A DNA stretch of 47,692 nucleotides from an uncultured Clostridia bacterium (GTDB taxonomy: Bacteria > Bacillota > Clostridia > Oscillospirales > CAG-272). Numbering within the stretch: position 1 is the first letter of the stretch; each line of letters starts with the position of its first letter. Below, one piece after another: positions 9,480-19,036 of the stretch. Location of the stretch: assembly GCA_945949385.1 (NCBI GenBank), contig CAMFEL010000003.1, forward strand, positions 1-47,692. Direction: 5' to 3'. The translations under genes and the position numbers were made by a program. The notes beneath the pieces are model-generated. The model was not told where the DNA came from and searched no databases. It was given only the letters and a program-made list of their open reading frames with translations.

Positions 9480-9741
9480 TGATTTTCACCTCTTATATGT
9501 ACTGTTATCTGACAGTATCATACACTTTCGCCGTTATTAAGTCATCATAAAAACGTAAGGGAAATGTAAAAGAGCCGCAGGGTCATATTTTGGAAAAAAG
9601 TCTTTATTTTTTTCATATCTTATGGTACAATAAAAATAACTAAGGCATATAATAGGCGTGGCACGGCGAGCTGCCTGCCGCCGCCCTGCCCCTTTCAGCA
9701 ATATCCGGAGAAAAAGTTCTCCGCAGACCACGGAGCCGCGC

Positions 9742-11163
9742 ATGGTTTTTACTTCTCTTGAATTTCTGTTTCTGTATTTTGCGGTGACGATGATATGCTA
9801 TTTCATCGTCCCTCTGCGCCTGAGGAATATGGTTCTTCTCGTCGTCAGCCTTGTATTCTACGGCTGGGGTGAGCCGAAATATGTCGTCATAATGCTTGTC
9901 TCCATGGTGGTCGACTACACCTGCGGCTACTTTGCGGGCAAGTACAGGGAGATCGATAAAAAAAGGGCGCGGCGGTTTGTTATAATCAGCGCCGTCATAA
10001 ATCTGGGTATACTGGGATTTTTCAAATACTATACATTCATTGTGCAGAATCTGCAGCTTCTGCCTTTTGAATTTCTTAAAAAGATACCTCTTCTGGCAGA
10101 TGTTCCTCTGCCTATCGGAATTTCATTCTACACCTTCCAGACCATGTCCTACACCATCGATGTATACAGGGGCGACGCAAAGGTGCAGAGAAATATGGCC
10201 TCCTTCGGCGCCTATGTTACCCTGTTCCCTCAGCTTATAGCTGGACCCATTGTCAGATATCAGGACATCGACGATCAGCTCCGCTCAAGACCTCACAATA
10301 TAGATATGTTCGCCTCCGGTATGCGCACCTTTGTGTGCGGCTTTGCCAAAAAGATCATGCTGGCAAACGCCGCAGGCGCTTTGTGGGATCATTTCAGAGG
10401 TCTGTCGGAGTCCGGCGGCTCCGTTACGGTGCTCGGCTCCTGGACGGGACTTATTCTCTACGCTTTCCAGATATACTTTGACTTTTCCGGATATTCCGAT
10501 ATGGCAATAGGACTGGGAAAAATGCTGGGCTTCAACTTTAAGGAAAACTTTTTCTATCCCTATGTTTCAAAGAGCATTACGGATTTCTGGCGCCGCTGGC
10601 ATATTTCCATGGGCACCTGGTTCAGGGAGTATGTATATATCCCCCTGGGCGGCAACCGCTGCGCCAAGTGGAAAATGTTCCGCAATATTATAGCTGTATG
10701 GTTCCTTACGGGACTTTGGCACGGCGCAAGCTGGAACTACATACTGTGGGGACTTTACTACTGCCTGTTCCTGCTTATTGAAAAAGCGTTCCTTCTGAAG
10801 GTGCTTAAAAAGCTGCCCGCGGCAGTTTCCCATATATACACCCTTGCGGTGGTGCTTTTCGGCTGGTGGCTGTTCGTATTTGAGGATCTGTCCGCAGGCT
10901 GGACCTATCTGGGGCATATGTTCGGGGTGGGCGCCGCATTTACGGAGCCCGCGGTCACCTACGACATACTGCGCAATCTCTTATTCATAGTCATCCTCTG
11001 CATTGCCGCAACGCCCTTACCCAAAAAGCTGTACTACAAGTTCTACACCGCGGGAAAAGGCGCCCGTATTGCCGTAAGCGTATGCTGCGCCGCCGTGCTT
11101 GTGCTGTGCACCGGGTATCTGGTGGATTCCTCCTACAACCCGTTTTTGTATTTCAGATTTTAA
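9742..11163 (+). CDS. MBOAT-family O-acyltransferase (AlgI/DltB-like)
   Basis: LPIGISFYTFQTMSYTIDVYRG, YFDFSGYSDMAIG, FWRRWHISMGTWFREYVYIPLGGNR, GLWHGASWNYILWG; start trimmed to MVFTSLEFLFLYF. Confidence 0.95.
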   Translation: MVFTSLEFLFLYFAVTMICYFIVPLRLRNMVLLVVSLVFYGWGEPKYVVIMLVSMVVDYTCGYFAGKYREIDKKRARRFVIISAVINLGILGFFKYYTFIVQNLQLLPFEFLKKIPLLADVPLPIGISFYTFQTMSYTIDVYRGDAKVQRNMASFGAYVTLFPQLIAGPIVRYQDIDDQLRSRPHNIDMFASGMRTFVCGFAKKIMLANAAGALWDHFRGLSESGGSVTVLGSWTGLILYAFQIYFDFSGYSDMAIGLGKMLGFNFKENFFYPYVSKSITDFWRRWHISMGTWFREYVYIPLGGNRCAKWKMFRNIIAVWFLTGLWHGASWNYILWGLYYCLFLLIEKAFLLKVLKKLPAAVSHIYTLAVVLFGWWLFVFEDLSAGWTYLGHMFGVGAAFTEPAVTYDILRNLLFIVILCIAATPLPKKLYYKFYTAGKGARIAVSVCCAAVLVLCTGYLVDSSYNPFLYFRF

Positions 11164-11178
11164 GGGAGGTACCGGAAT

Positions 11179-12486
11179 ATGGCAAACGATACGAATAAAA
11201 GCAAAATAATTACCGCCGACGGCGAAGCAAAAAAATATTTTGATTTGCAGATGTCGCTGAAAGGCTCCTCACGTTTCGCAAACATACTGCTGACTTTCCT
11301 TACCATGGGTTTTGTATTCGTGTTTGCGGCTCTGTTCTGGATCCTTCCCGACAGGGATTTTTCCCCGGAGGAAAACCGCTCGCTGGCAAAGGCGCCGGAA
11401 ATGACGGTTGAAAATCTGTTTTCAGGCAATCTCACCGAAGAATTTTCCGATTATATGGCAGATCAGTTCCCCGCAAGAGGCTTTTTCGTAGGCGTGAAAG
11501 CCGTGGGAGAGCTGGCGCAGGGCAAGCAGGAAAACAACGATGTGTTTGTGGCAAAGGACAACTATCTTATTGCCCGCGTCGATTATCCCGACGAAAAAAA
11601 TCTTCAGAAAAACATATCCGCCGCAGGCCGCTTTATTGCCGCCGCCGAGGATAGCGGCATAAACTGCACCGCAGCCTTTGCGGGACGCAAAGCCGATGTG
11701 TGCTACGATAAACTGCCTGCCGTTTATAACGGCAAGTATTACTCCGACAGGATATGGGGTATACTTGATGATATGTGCAAGGCCTCCGGCTTTGACTTTG
11801 TAAATCTGAGGGATGTACTGCGCACCCACGAAGCTGACGGCGAAGAGATCTATTACAGAACCGACCACCATTGGAATTCCTACGGCGCGTATATCGCCTA
11901 TACTGCCATCGGCGACTCTGTGGGCTACAAGCCCCTTCCCCTAACCGATTTTGAAAAGGAAAAGGTCACCGACTCATTTCTCGGTACCACCTGGTCAGCC
12001 TCCGGCATCAAGTGGCAGGAGGGTGAAGAAATAGACTTTTACCGCTGGGAGGGCGACGGAGATTTCACCATGCGCGTGCTTGACCCCTCGGGTCAGCTCA
12101 GCGACTGCGAGGGACAGCGCACCGTGGAGGAGGACGGCGATGTATATTCCGTGTTTGACTCCTACTATATCCGCGATTTTCTCGACAAAAAAGATAAGTA
12201 TGCCTCCTTTATCGGCGGCAACTTCGGCTATACGGAGATATACAATAATACAGACGGGCAGCGCGAGACCCTGCTGATCCTTAAAGACTCCTTTGCCAAC
12301 AGCATGGTGCAGTTCCTCGCCCGTGACTATGACCTGATCATGATAGACCTGCGCTACTACAAAGCCAACATTACAAGGCTTTGTGAGGAAAAGGACATTA
12401 AAAATGTACTGCTTCTGTATAACATGGAAACGCTTACCGAGTCCTCCGACCTTGTAATTCTCAATACGGGACTTATGAATAAGTAA
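11179..12486 (+). CDS. DHHW / AlgJ-AlgX-like SGNH-type acetylation protein
   Basis: ENRSLAKAPEMT, TDHHWNSYGAYIAY, LLILKDSFANSMVQFLA; immediately follows the MBOAT gene. Confidence 0.88.
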   Translation: MANDTNKSKIITADGEAKKYFDLQMSLKGSSRFANILLTFLTMGFVFVFAALFWILPDRDFSPEENRSLAKAPEMTVENLFSGNLTEEFSDYMADQFPARGFFVGVKAVGELAQGKQENNDVFVAKDNYLIARVDYPDEKNLQKNISAAGRFIAAAEDSGINCTAAFAGRKADVCYDKLPAVYNGKYYSDRIWGILDDMCKASGFDFVNLRDVLRTHEADGEEIYYRTDHHWNSYGAYIAYTAIGDSVGYKPLPLTDFEKEKVTDSFLGTTWSASGIKWQEGEEIDFYRWEGDGDFTMRVLDPSGQLSDCEGQRTVEEDGDVYSVFDSYYIRDFLDKKDKYASFIGGNFGYTEIYNNTDGQRETLLILKDSFANSMVQFLARDYDLIMIDLRYYKANITRLCEEKDIKNVLLLYNMETLTESSDLVILNTGLMNK

Positions 12487-12542
12487 CTGCCGCGCCTGCG
12501 GCACCGAAAAGTCCGCCTATTCGGCGGCAGAACGGAGAATTT

Positions 12543-12992
12543 ATGAAAAAGATACTTAAAACCTTGATTGTCACCGCCGCCCTTATTACGGCAGCAGCCT
12601 GTCTCTTTTCATGCGCACGGGGCGCGGGAAAAGAAGAGGACACCACAGAGCCCTCGGTGACTACGGAGCGCAGCGGCTTTGAGGATGTGACCGCTCCTCC
12701 CGAAAGCACGGGCGCCGACACCGAGACCTCGGGCGACGCAGTTTCGTCGGACGCAGACATCTCACTGACAAACGAGGAAGCCGTTGAAGCGGCAAAGGCC
12801 TGGCTTGGAGAGACCGACCCCGACACAGGCTACAAATACGCCTATTCCTTTGACGGAATGGACGAAAACGGCGGCGAGGAGTGCTTCCGCATCCGCGTTT
12901 CCTGGTATCTCGAGGACGAGGACAGATACTCTCTCTGCGGTTATCTTTTAGTGTCCGAGGACGGCAAAAACATTCAAAAATTTGATTGGTAA
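12543..12992 (+). CDS. Small predicted lipoprotein
   Basis: Signal peptide and lipobox ACLFSC, Thr/Ser/Glu-rich linker. Confidence 0.7.
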   Translation: MKKILKTLIVTAALITAAACLFSCARGAGKEEDTTEPSVTTERSGFEDVTAPPESTGADTETSGDAVSSDADISLTNEEAVEAAKAWLGETDPDTGYKYAYSFDGMDENGGEECFRIRVSWYLEDEDRYSLCGYLLVSEDGKNIQKFDW

Positions 12993-13004
12993 GGCAGTAC
13001 GGAA

Positions 13005-15005
13005 ATGGCAAAAGTAAAGGAAGCGGCAAAATACAACGATCTTTCAATTGAAAAGCTGGAGGGCGCCGACCGCGTGAGAAAGCGCCCCGCCGTCATATTC
13101 GGCTCCGACGGGCTTGAAGGCTGCGAGCACGCCTTTTTTGAGATCCTTTCCAACTCCGTGGACGAGGCAAAGGAGGGCTACGGCAGCGTTATCACCGTTA
13201 CCGCCTTTCGGGATCATTCCATAGAGGTTGCCGACAGAGGACGCGGAGTACCCATGGGCTACAACGAGAAATACGGCTGCTATAACTGGGAGCTGGTCTA
13301 CTGCGAGCTGTATGCGGGAGGCAAGTACAACAACAACTCCGGCGATGGCGCATATGAGTATTCCATAGGACTTAACGGCCTGGGCGCCTGCGCTACTCAG
13401 TATTCCTCCGAGTTATTTGAAGTACACTCATACAGCGGCGACACAGAATCCAGTATGTCTTTCCGCCAGGGCGAGCCGGTGTCAAAGCTTGAAGTGCGCC
13501 AGCTTGACAAAAAAGAGCGACGCACGGGCACCGTTACCTACTGGAAGCCCGACCTTGAAGTCTTTACGGATATAAATATCCCCAAAGAATACTTCACCGA
13601 TGTGCTGGAAAAACAGGCGGTGGTAAACGCCGGACTTAAGTTCGTTTTCCGCTTTGAAAACGAAGACGGCGGCTTTGAACAGTCCGAATTTATTTACGAA
13701 AACGGAATTCTGGACTATGTCTCCCGCCTTGCGGGGGACAGCGCCATTACCCAGCCTGTTTCCTGGAAAATGGGGGAGGTCAAAGGGCGCGACCGCGAGG
13801 ACAAGGCAGACTATAAGCTTACCTGCGAGGTAGCTTTCTGCGCTTCAAACGCCGTAAGCATTGCGGAGTATTACCATAACTCAAGCCATCTGGAGTACGG
13901 CGGAAGCCCGGAAAAGGCTGTGCGCACCGCCTTTACCTACGCGGTGGACAAGCAGCTTAAAACACTGGGAAAATACAACAAGAACGAGTCCAAAATAACC
14001 TACGCGGATATTGAGGACTGTCTCATTATCGTCACAAATTCCTTTTCCACCGTCACCTCCTACGAAAACCAGACAAAAAAGAAAATTACAAACTCCTTTA
14101 TAGCGGAGGCTATGACCGCATTTATAAAGGAACAGCTTGAAATTTACTTTGCGGAAAACCCCATCGACGGAGAAAAATTCGTAAATCAGGTGCTTGTAAA
14201 CAAGCGCTCAAGAGAGACTGCGGAAACCACCCGTCTCAATATCAAAAAGAAGCTTGCCGCCTCAACCGATGTGGCAAGCAGAGTGGAAAAATTCGTCTCC
14301 TGCCGCTCAAAAGACCCCGACAGACGCGAGCTTTACATTGTGGAGGGCGACTCCGCAATGACAAGCTGCAAGCTGGGCAGAAACGCGGAGTTTCAGGCAA
14401 TAATCCCCGTCAGAGGCAAAACCCTGAACTGCCAGAAAAGCACCTACGACAAAATATTCAAAAGCGATATAATAGTCGATCTTCTCCGTGTTATCGGCTG
14501 CGGAGTGGAGATAAAGGCAAAGGTCAAGGGCAATTTCGTGCCCTTTGATATTAACTCTCTTAAATGGTCAAAGATCATTATCTGCACCGATGCGGACGAG
14601 GACGGCTTCCAGATACGCACTCTGCTGCTGACGCTGTTCAACAGACTGCTGCCCACACTTATAAAAGAGGGCAAGGTGTATATCGCCGAATCTCCCCTGT
14701 TTGAGATAACCACAAAGGAAAAAATTTATTTTGCCTATAACGAGCAGGAAAAAGCGGACATTCTCGCCACTCTTGAGGGCAAAAAATACACGCTTCAGCG
14801 CTCAAAGGGTCTTGGCGAAAACGAGCCGGATATGATGTGGCAGACAACCATGAATCCCGCAACTCGCCGCCTTATACGGGTGACCCAGTCGGACGCCGCC
14901 GCAACGGAGCATATTTTCGATGTGCTTCTGGGCGACAACCTGCCGGAGCGAAAGAAATTCATCGCACAGTACGCCGCCCGCTACGCGGAATTGGCGGATA
15001 TATAA
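13005..15005 (+). CDS. Type IIA topoisomerase ATPase subunit (ParE/GyrB-like)
   Basis: GHKL ATPase motifs ILSNSVDEA, DRGRGVPMG, GLNGLGA; TOPRIM YIVEGDSAMTSC and CTDADEDGFQIRTLLLTLF. Confidence 0.92.
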   Translation: MAKVKEAAKYNDLSIEKLEGADRVRKRPAVIFGSDGLEGCEHAFFEILSNSVDEAKEGYGSVITVTAFRDHSIEVADRGRGVPMGYNEKYGCYNWELVYCELYAGGKYNNNSGDGAYEYSIGLNGLGACATQYSSELFEVHSYSGDTESSMSFRQGEPVSKLEVRQLDKKERRTGTVTYWKPDLEVFTDINIPKEYFTDVLEKQAVVNAGLKFVFRFENEDGGFEQSEFIYENGILDYVSRLAGDSAITQPVSWKMGEVKGRDREDKADYKLTCEVAFCASNAVSIAEYYHNSSHLEYGGSPEKAVRTAFTYAVDKQLKTLGKYNKNESKITYADIEDCLIIVTNSFSTVTSYENQTKKKITNSFIAEAMTAFIKEQLEIYFAENPIDGEKFVNQVLVNKRSRETAETTRLNIKKKLAASTDVASRVEKFVSCRSKDPDRRELYIVEGDSAMTSCKLGRNAEFQAIIPVRGKTLNCQKSTYDKIFKSDIIVDLLRVIGCGVEIKAKVKGNFVPFDINSLKWSKIIICTDADEDGFQIRTLLLTLFNRLLPTLIKEGKVYIAESPLFEITTKEKIYFAYNEQEKADILATLEGKKYTLQRSKGLGENEPDMMWQTTMNPATRRLIRVTQSDAAATEHIFDVLLGDNLPERKKFIAQYAARYAELADI

Positions 15006-15008
15006 GAC

Positions 15009-15035
15009 AAAAGCTCCGGCACCGCCGGAGCTTTT
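15009..15035. terminator. Bidirectional terminator AAAAGCTCCGGC-ACC-GCCGGAGCTTTT
   Basis: Perfect 12-bp stem between the convergent topoisomerase and TIR genes. Confidence 0.9.
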
Positions 15036-15079
15036 TATTATGTACAGATATAGTATACAGTATACCTTACTTATGAGTC

Positions 15080-17521
15080 CTAAGCGCTCAGATCAATCCA
15101 CAAAGCGGGGCGGACGGCAAAACCATGATGGCCGACACGGCCGCCGTCCTCGACGACGCCGCCGTAATCGTCGAAATAGGCGGCCCAACTCTGACAGCAG
15201 CCGGGCGACCGCAGCCACCAATAGCAGTTGTCGTTGTAGCTATTGACAAACGCTCCACCAGCAACAGCATACTCGGTAGGTTTACATTGTCTTGCGCTAT
15301 CGGAGCTGAAGTACTTATTTGCTTCGGTAATGCTTAACAAGAACACCCGGTCCTGTGTTGCGTTGCCGGGGTTTGTGGAATAGCTGGGATTTTCATCTGC
15401 GGATACCGTTACCGTAGGAATCATTGCCTTTTCGTTGGCAGTAAACGCAGAATTGATGAAATTGTTATTTAACCAGTTTCGGAGTGTGCAGGTCTCCCAA
15501 GTGACGTCGGCATAACTTGTGTTGTACTGCTGGCAGTCAAGAGCATATTTGCTGATGACAAGTGCTTTGCCGTCTTTCACTTCAAGAACAAGCCACTCAA
15601 TATTTTCCTTGCCGTTGGATGTGTTGTTGTCTTGCTCGTATGTACCAAAAAACACATAATCGCCGACGTTTGCGCTTTTCAGCTTCTCCGTCTCATATCT
15701 AACGTAAATGGAATTTGCTTTTTCGGTACTGTCCTTGTATCCATCAAGCGCAATTAACGCTTCATACGCTTCAGCGATATTCCCAGCATCCATCAAGGCA
15801 ATAGCATCGTTATATTTGCTGTTGGGGATAATTACGGTATTCAATACAATTATAAAGGCGATAATTGCACAAACGGTAGGCGTTAAAACAGCAATAATTA
15901 TTTTCCGTTTCTTTGCCATGAGTTCTGCTTCCAAACGCTCCATGCGGTAAATTTCTTCTTGTTTCTGTTTTATTTCCTCAATCTTTCTTTCACAAATTTC
16001 GATTTGTTCATCTGCATCTCGCCAGTTAGGGATCTGTTTGAATTTTGCGATAGCAATTTGAAAGCCGTAGACTGAATTCTCTTTCGTTTTTTTAATCGCT
16101 TGCCTATAAGTTTCATCTTTATGACACGCTTCCGCTTTTTCAAGGCACTGATCCCTCAAACAGTCGGAATCCTTAAAACCTTTAATTCTACCAAATAAAT
16201 CGGCAGCAGTCTTGAAAGCGCTCTCCGTCGTCGCATTTGCCATAGCATTTAATGCCCATTCATAATTTCCGTTAAGTCGCTCATTCTCGTTTCTTTCATT
16301 TATATGGGCAATATAGCCTTGGAGCGATGCTTTAAGTTTGGCACCTCCGAAGCGTATAATTTTTTGATAGTTACCGTAATCGTCAAACGGCTGTTCACAG
16401 TCAGCAAGTTTTTCCTGTGTGTTTACTTTAAGCTCCGCCATAAGCTTCCCGAGATAAGCTTCGGCACATTCGGGATCAAGGTCAAGCACCTTTTCGCAAT
16501 ACTCATTTGCAGAATCCCAATCCCCATCCTCAAGGAACATAAATACCCGTTTCAGCAAAGGAGTGGTGTTTGCGTTTCCCGCGGCAATTACGGTTTCCTT
16601 CACAACTGTTGCTTTCGGCTCGTCATTTTGTGCAATCTTCTTAATACCGCGAATCAGATCCTGCATAAAGCCGAGTTTTGACATATCCTGCGCCTGAAGA
16701 TGAGAAAACTCATCGGGGAGGTCATAAGGATCCATATCCTTATATGCGGGGATGAGCATTTTTTTGCCGCCGCTTTTCTTTACCAAAGAAAGGTATCTTG
16801 ACCACTCGTTTTTCACCCATACCGCATTGAAATACTCCGGTTTTGTGCCGAGAGCCACCATTACCTTTGCGCTGTTAAGTGCGGCAAATATGTACGGCTC
16901 ATATGCGCTTCCCAACTTGTCCTCAAGAGTGATTCTTGCAAAGAAAACCTTGAATCCTTCTTGGGTTAACTGATGATAAAGATCGTTGGCTAAAACGCTG
17001 TCAGGGGTACGGCGACCGTTATTGTCTGTTTCTTTATAACAAATAAATACATCAAAAGGTTTTTCTTTGGCAGAAATTTCAAGAATACCCTTTTGGATGT
17101 CGTCTATAGCCTTTGCTTCTTCCTCGTATATCTGCTTCTGATAACCGTCGGCGTACTGCAGGGCGGATTTGTAATCCTCATCCATATAGACAGAGGTAAA
17201 CTGCGCACGGTTAACGGTAGGAACACGCTTGTGAGTAGCAGGATCTTCCACATACTCTATTCCATAGCGGCACAGCACCAAAGACCAGTATGCCTCCGCG
17301 TCGGTGCTGTCCTCGTTAAGTATCTGCTCATATATTGCCGCAGCCTTATCATAATCATTGTTGCGGCGAAAATGATTGGCTCTGTCATAAAGATTGGCTT
17401 TTTTATCATCATCAAGGCGGGGCAAAGTCTGCTTTGTCCCGCAGCTGTCGCATACCCCGACAGTTGCACCTTCTTCAAACTCTATGGTGCCTCCGCACAT
17501 TTTACATTTGAATATAGACAT
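15080..17521 (-). CDS. Zn-ribbon / TPR / TIR / TM / DUF6273 (C-type-lectin-like) receptor-like protein
   Basis: CKMCGG...CDSCG; TPR-like repeats; TIR KPFDVFICYKETD...SAYEPYIFAALNSAKVMVALGTKPEYF; one TM (KKRKIIIAVLTPTVCAIIAFIIVLNTVIIP); DUF6273-like C-terminus ending WWLRSPG...AVRPALWIDLSA; start trimmed to MSIFKCKM. Confidence 0.88.
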   Translation of the reverse strand: MSIFKCKMCGGTIEFEEGATVGVCDSCGTKQTLPRLDDDKKANLYDRANHFRRNNDYDKAAAIYEQILNEDSTDAEAYWSLVLCRYGIEYVEDPATHKRVPTVNRAQFTSVYMDEDYKSALQYADGYQKQIYEEEAKAIDDIQKGILEISAKEKPFDVFICYKETDNNGRRTPDSVLANDLYHQLTQEGFKVFFARITLEDKLGSAYEPYIFAALNSAKVMVALGTKPEYFNAVWVKNEWSRYLSLVKKSGGKKMLIPAYKDMDPYDLPDEFSHLQAQDMSKLGFMQDLIRGIKKIAQNDEPKATVVKETVIAAGNANTTPLLKRVFMFLEDGDWDSANEYCEKVLDLDPECAEAYLGKLMAELKVNTQEKLADCEQPFDDYGNYQKIIRFGGAKLKASLQGYIAHINERNENERLNGNYEWALNAMANATTESAFKTAADLFGRIKGFKDSDCLRDQCLEKAEACHKDETYRQAIKKTKENSVYGFQIAIAKFKQIPNWRDADEQIEICERKIEEIKQKQEEIYRMERLEAELMAKKRKIIIAVLTPTVCAIIAFIIVLNTVIIPNSKYNDAIALMDAGNIAEAYEALIALDGYKDSTEKANSIYVRYETEKLKSANVGDYVFFGTYEQDNNTSNGKENIEWLVLEVKDGKALVISKYALDCQQYNTSYADVTWETCTLRNWLNNNFINSAFTANEKAMIPTVTVSADENPSYSTNPGNATQDRVFLLSITEANKYFSSDSARQCKPTEYAVAGGAFVNSYNDNCYWWLRSPGCCQSWAAYFDDYGGVVEDGGRVGHHGFAVRPALWIDLSA
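15095..15238 (-). other. Candidate DGR-type variable region at the 3' end of the TIR gene
   Basis: WWLRSPG-(variable, mostly NNC codons)-VRPALWI layout; GC-rich block in an otherwise AT-richer gene; no TR, RT or Avd found in this window. Confidence 0.4.
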
Positions 17522-17523
17522 AA

Positions 17524-18318
17524 TTATTTCTCCTTGACATAGCTGCAATCAGAGCAAAGATTCCAATTGATTTTACTTTTTAATGCACTTTCTTGATAAT
17601 TGCATTTTTTACAATTGGGAGAATCATACACTCTCTTCGATAGGCTCTCTTTATATTTTTCAGGAAACTTAATTGCAACGACTTTGATTGGAAGATTGTC
17701 TAACAATTCTTTTTTTATAGAAACTATTATTCTGCATTCATTTTCATAAGACCACGGAAGTGTTTTCTTTTGAAAATTAAGATTATCAACTAGCGATTTC
17801 TTAAAATTGCCATTTACTTCATCCGAGCGTTTAACATAGTACTCTCCAGTACTTTTTTTAGAATCAGCATAGTAAATAACATCAGAAATAAAAATTCTAA
17901 ATTCGCAACTATTTAATACCTTTAATCGTTTAAATTCTCCATGCTCAAACACACCTAATTCAACAGCATCAGTATTTAATATCTGATTAATTATATCCTT
18001 ACTATAATCAATCATACATCCATCATTTCCGCTATAAAGCATCCACATTGCGACATTTTCCGATTTTGAAAATGACAAACAAACAGCGAAATTTTCATAT
18101 TCTTTTATACTACTATTTAAATTCTCTCTATCTAAAGTATCGTTCCACTTTTCACCGTTTGTTAAATAAACGGTATGATTTTTGATAATATTGGATATGT
18201 ATTCTGATTTAGAATAATATTTAAAATGTGTATGATTTCTAGCTTTTTCTTCTAGATACGATTTTAAACTGTCTGAATTTTCAAAAGAATTATCTCTAAT
18301 AGATTTATTTATAGACAT
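17524..18318 (-). CDS. DUF2971 domain-containing protein
   Basis: FKYYS...NIIKNHTVYLTNGEKWND, VCLSFSKSENVAMWMLYSGNDGCMIDY, SYENECRIIV pattern typical of DUF2971; AT-rich. Confidence 0.8.
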   Translation of the reverse strand: MSINKSIRDNSFENSDSLKSYLEEKARNHTHFKYYSKSEYISNIIKNHTVYLTNGEKWNDTLDRENLNSSIKEYENFAVCLSFSKSENVAMWMLYSGNDGCMIDYSKDIINQILNTDAVELGVFEHGEFKRLKVLNSCEFRIFISDVIYYADSKKSTGEYYVKRSDEVNGNFKKSLVDNLNFQKKTLPWSYENECRIIVSIKKELLDNLPIKVVAIKFPEKYKESLSKRVYDSPNCKKCNYQESALKSKINWNLCSDCSYVKEK

Positions 18319-18324
18319 ATTATC

Positions 18325-19023
18325 TCACTTCAACAGTTTACACTTCTTATTTCTATCACAGATCAGAACAATCAGTTCTTCAGCAACGGTGTTAATATCC
18401 TTGTCATCAGCGTTTGCCACTGTGGTAAATTGATTAAACTTAATTGCTATTTCACTTTCAATACCGGCAAGAGCGTCATCTGACATAGGATCCGAATATC
18501 GTACTGCATCATATACTTTTTTGCAGGCAGATTTTGCTTCTTCACTTTTTGCGCGGTCAAGCAGATTTTCCGCATCAACGGTCAGCGATTTAATAAACAA
18601 TGTCTGAGATTTAATTTTGCCGTCAACATTCCCGACTATATCGGACGCAGCCTTTGCTTTGATTACCGCTATTGCAGTAAACGCAAGCACAAGGAAACAC
18701 ACTATTATCCCTACCCAGTTAGGCAAATCGGGAATTGCCATGCAAAGCGCACCGAAAACAAGAGTCAAAATGAGTCCGATGTAGCTTATGCGAATTACCG
18801 GAATATTGTAAAACAGCTTTTGTTTATCGTCGGTTCTCAGTGCCATATATGCACAGACAAGCTGACCGATAAACGCTAAAGTTATAAATATGTATCCTGC
18901 CCAGAACGCACCGCCGAATTTTGACATACCGGCGATCTCGCCCGGTGTTACAAAGCATATAACGTTAAACACGGCAAGAAGGATTGCCCATATCAGCGCA
19001 TATATCTTTATGCTCTTTTTCAT
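18325..19023 (-). CDS. Multi-TM membrane protein with cytosolic C-terminal tail
   Basis: Four hydrophobic segments in the first ~130 aa followed by a soluble helical tail; tightly packed in the TIR operon. Confidence 0.75.
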   Translation of the reverse strand: MKKSIKIYALIWAILLAVFNVICFVTPGEIAGMSKFGGAFWAGYIFITLAFIGQLVCAYMALRTDDKQKLFYNIPVIRISYIGLILTLVFGALCMAIPDLPNWVGIIVCFLVLAFTAIAVIKAKAASDIVGNVDGKIKSQTLFIKSLTVDAENLLDRAKSEEAKSACKKVYDAVRYSDPMSDDALAGIESEIAIKFNQFTTVANADDKDINTVAEELIVLICDRNKKCKLLK

Positions 19024-19036
19024 TATTTCATCCCCC

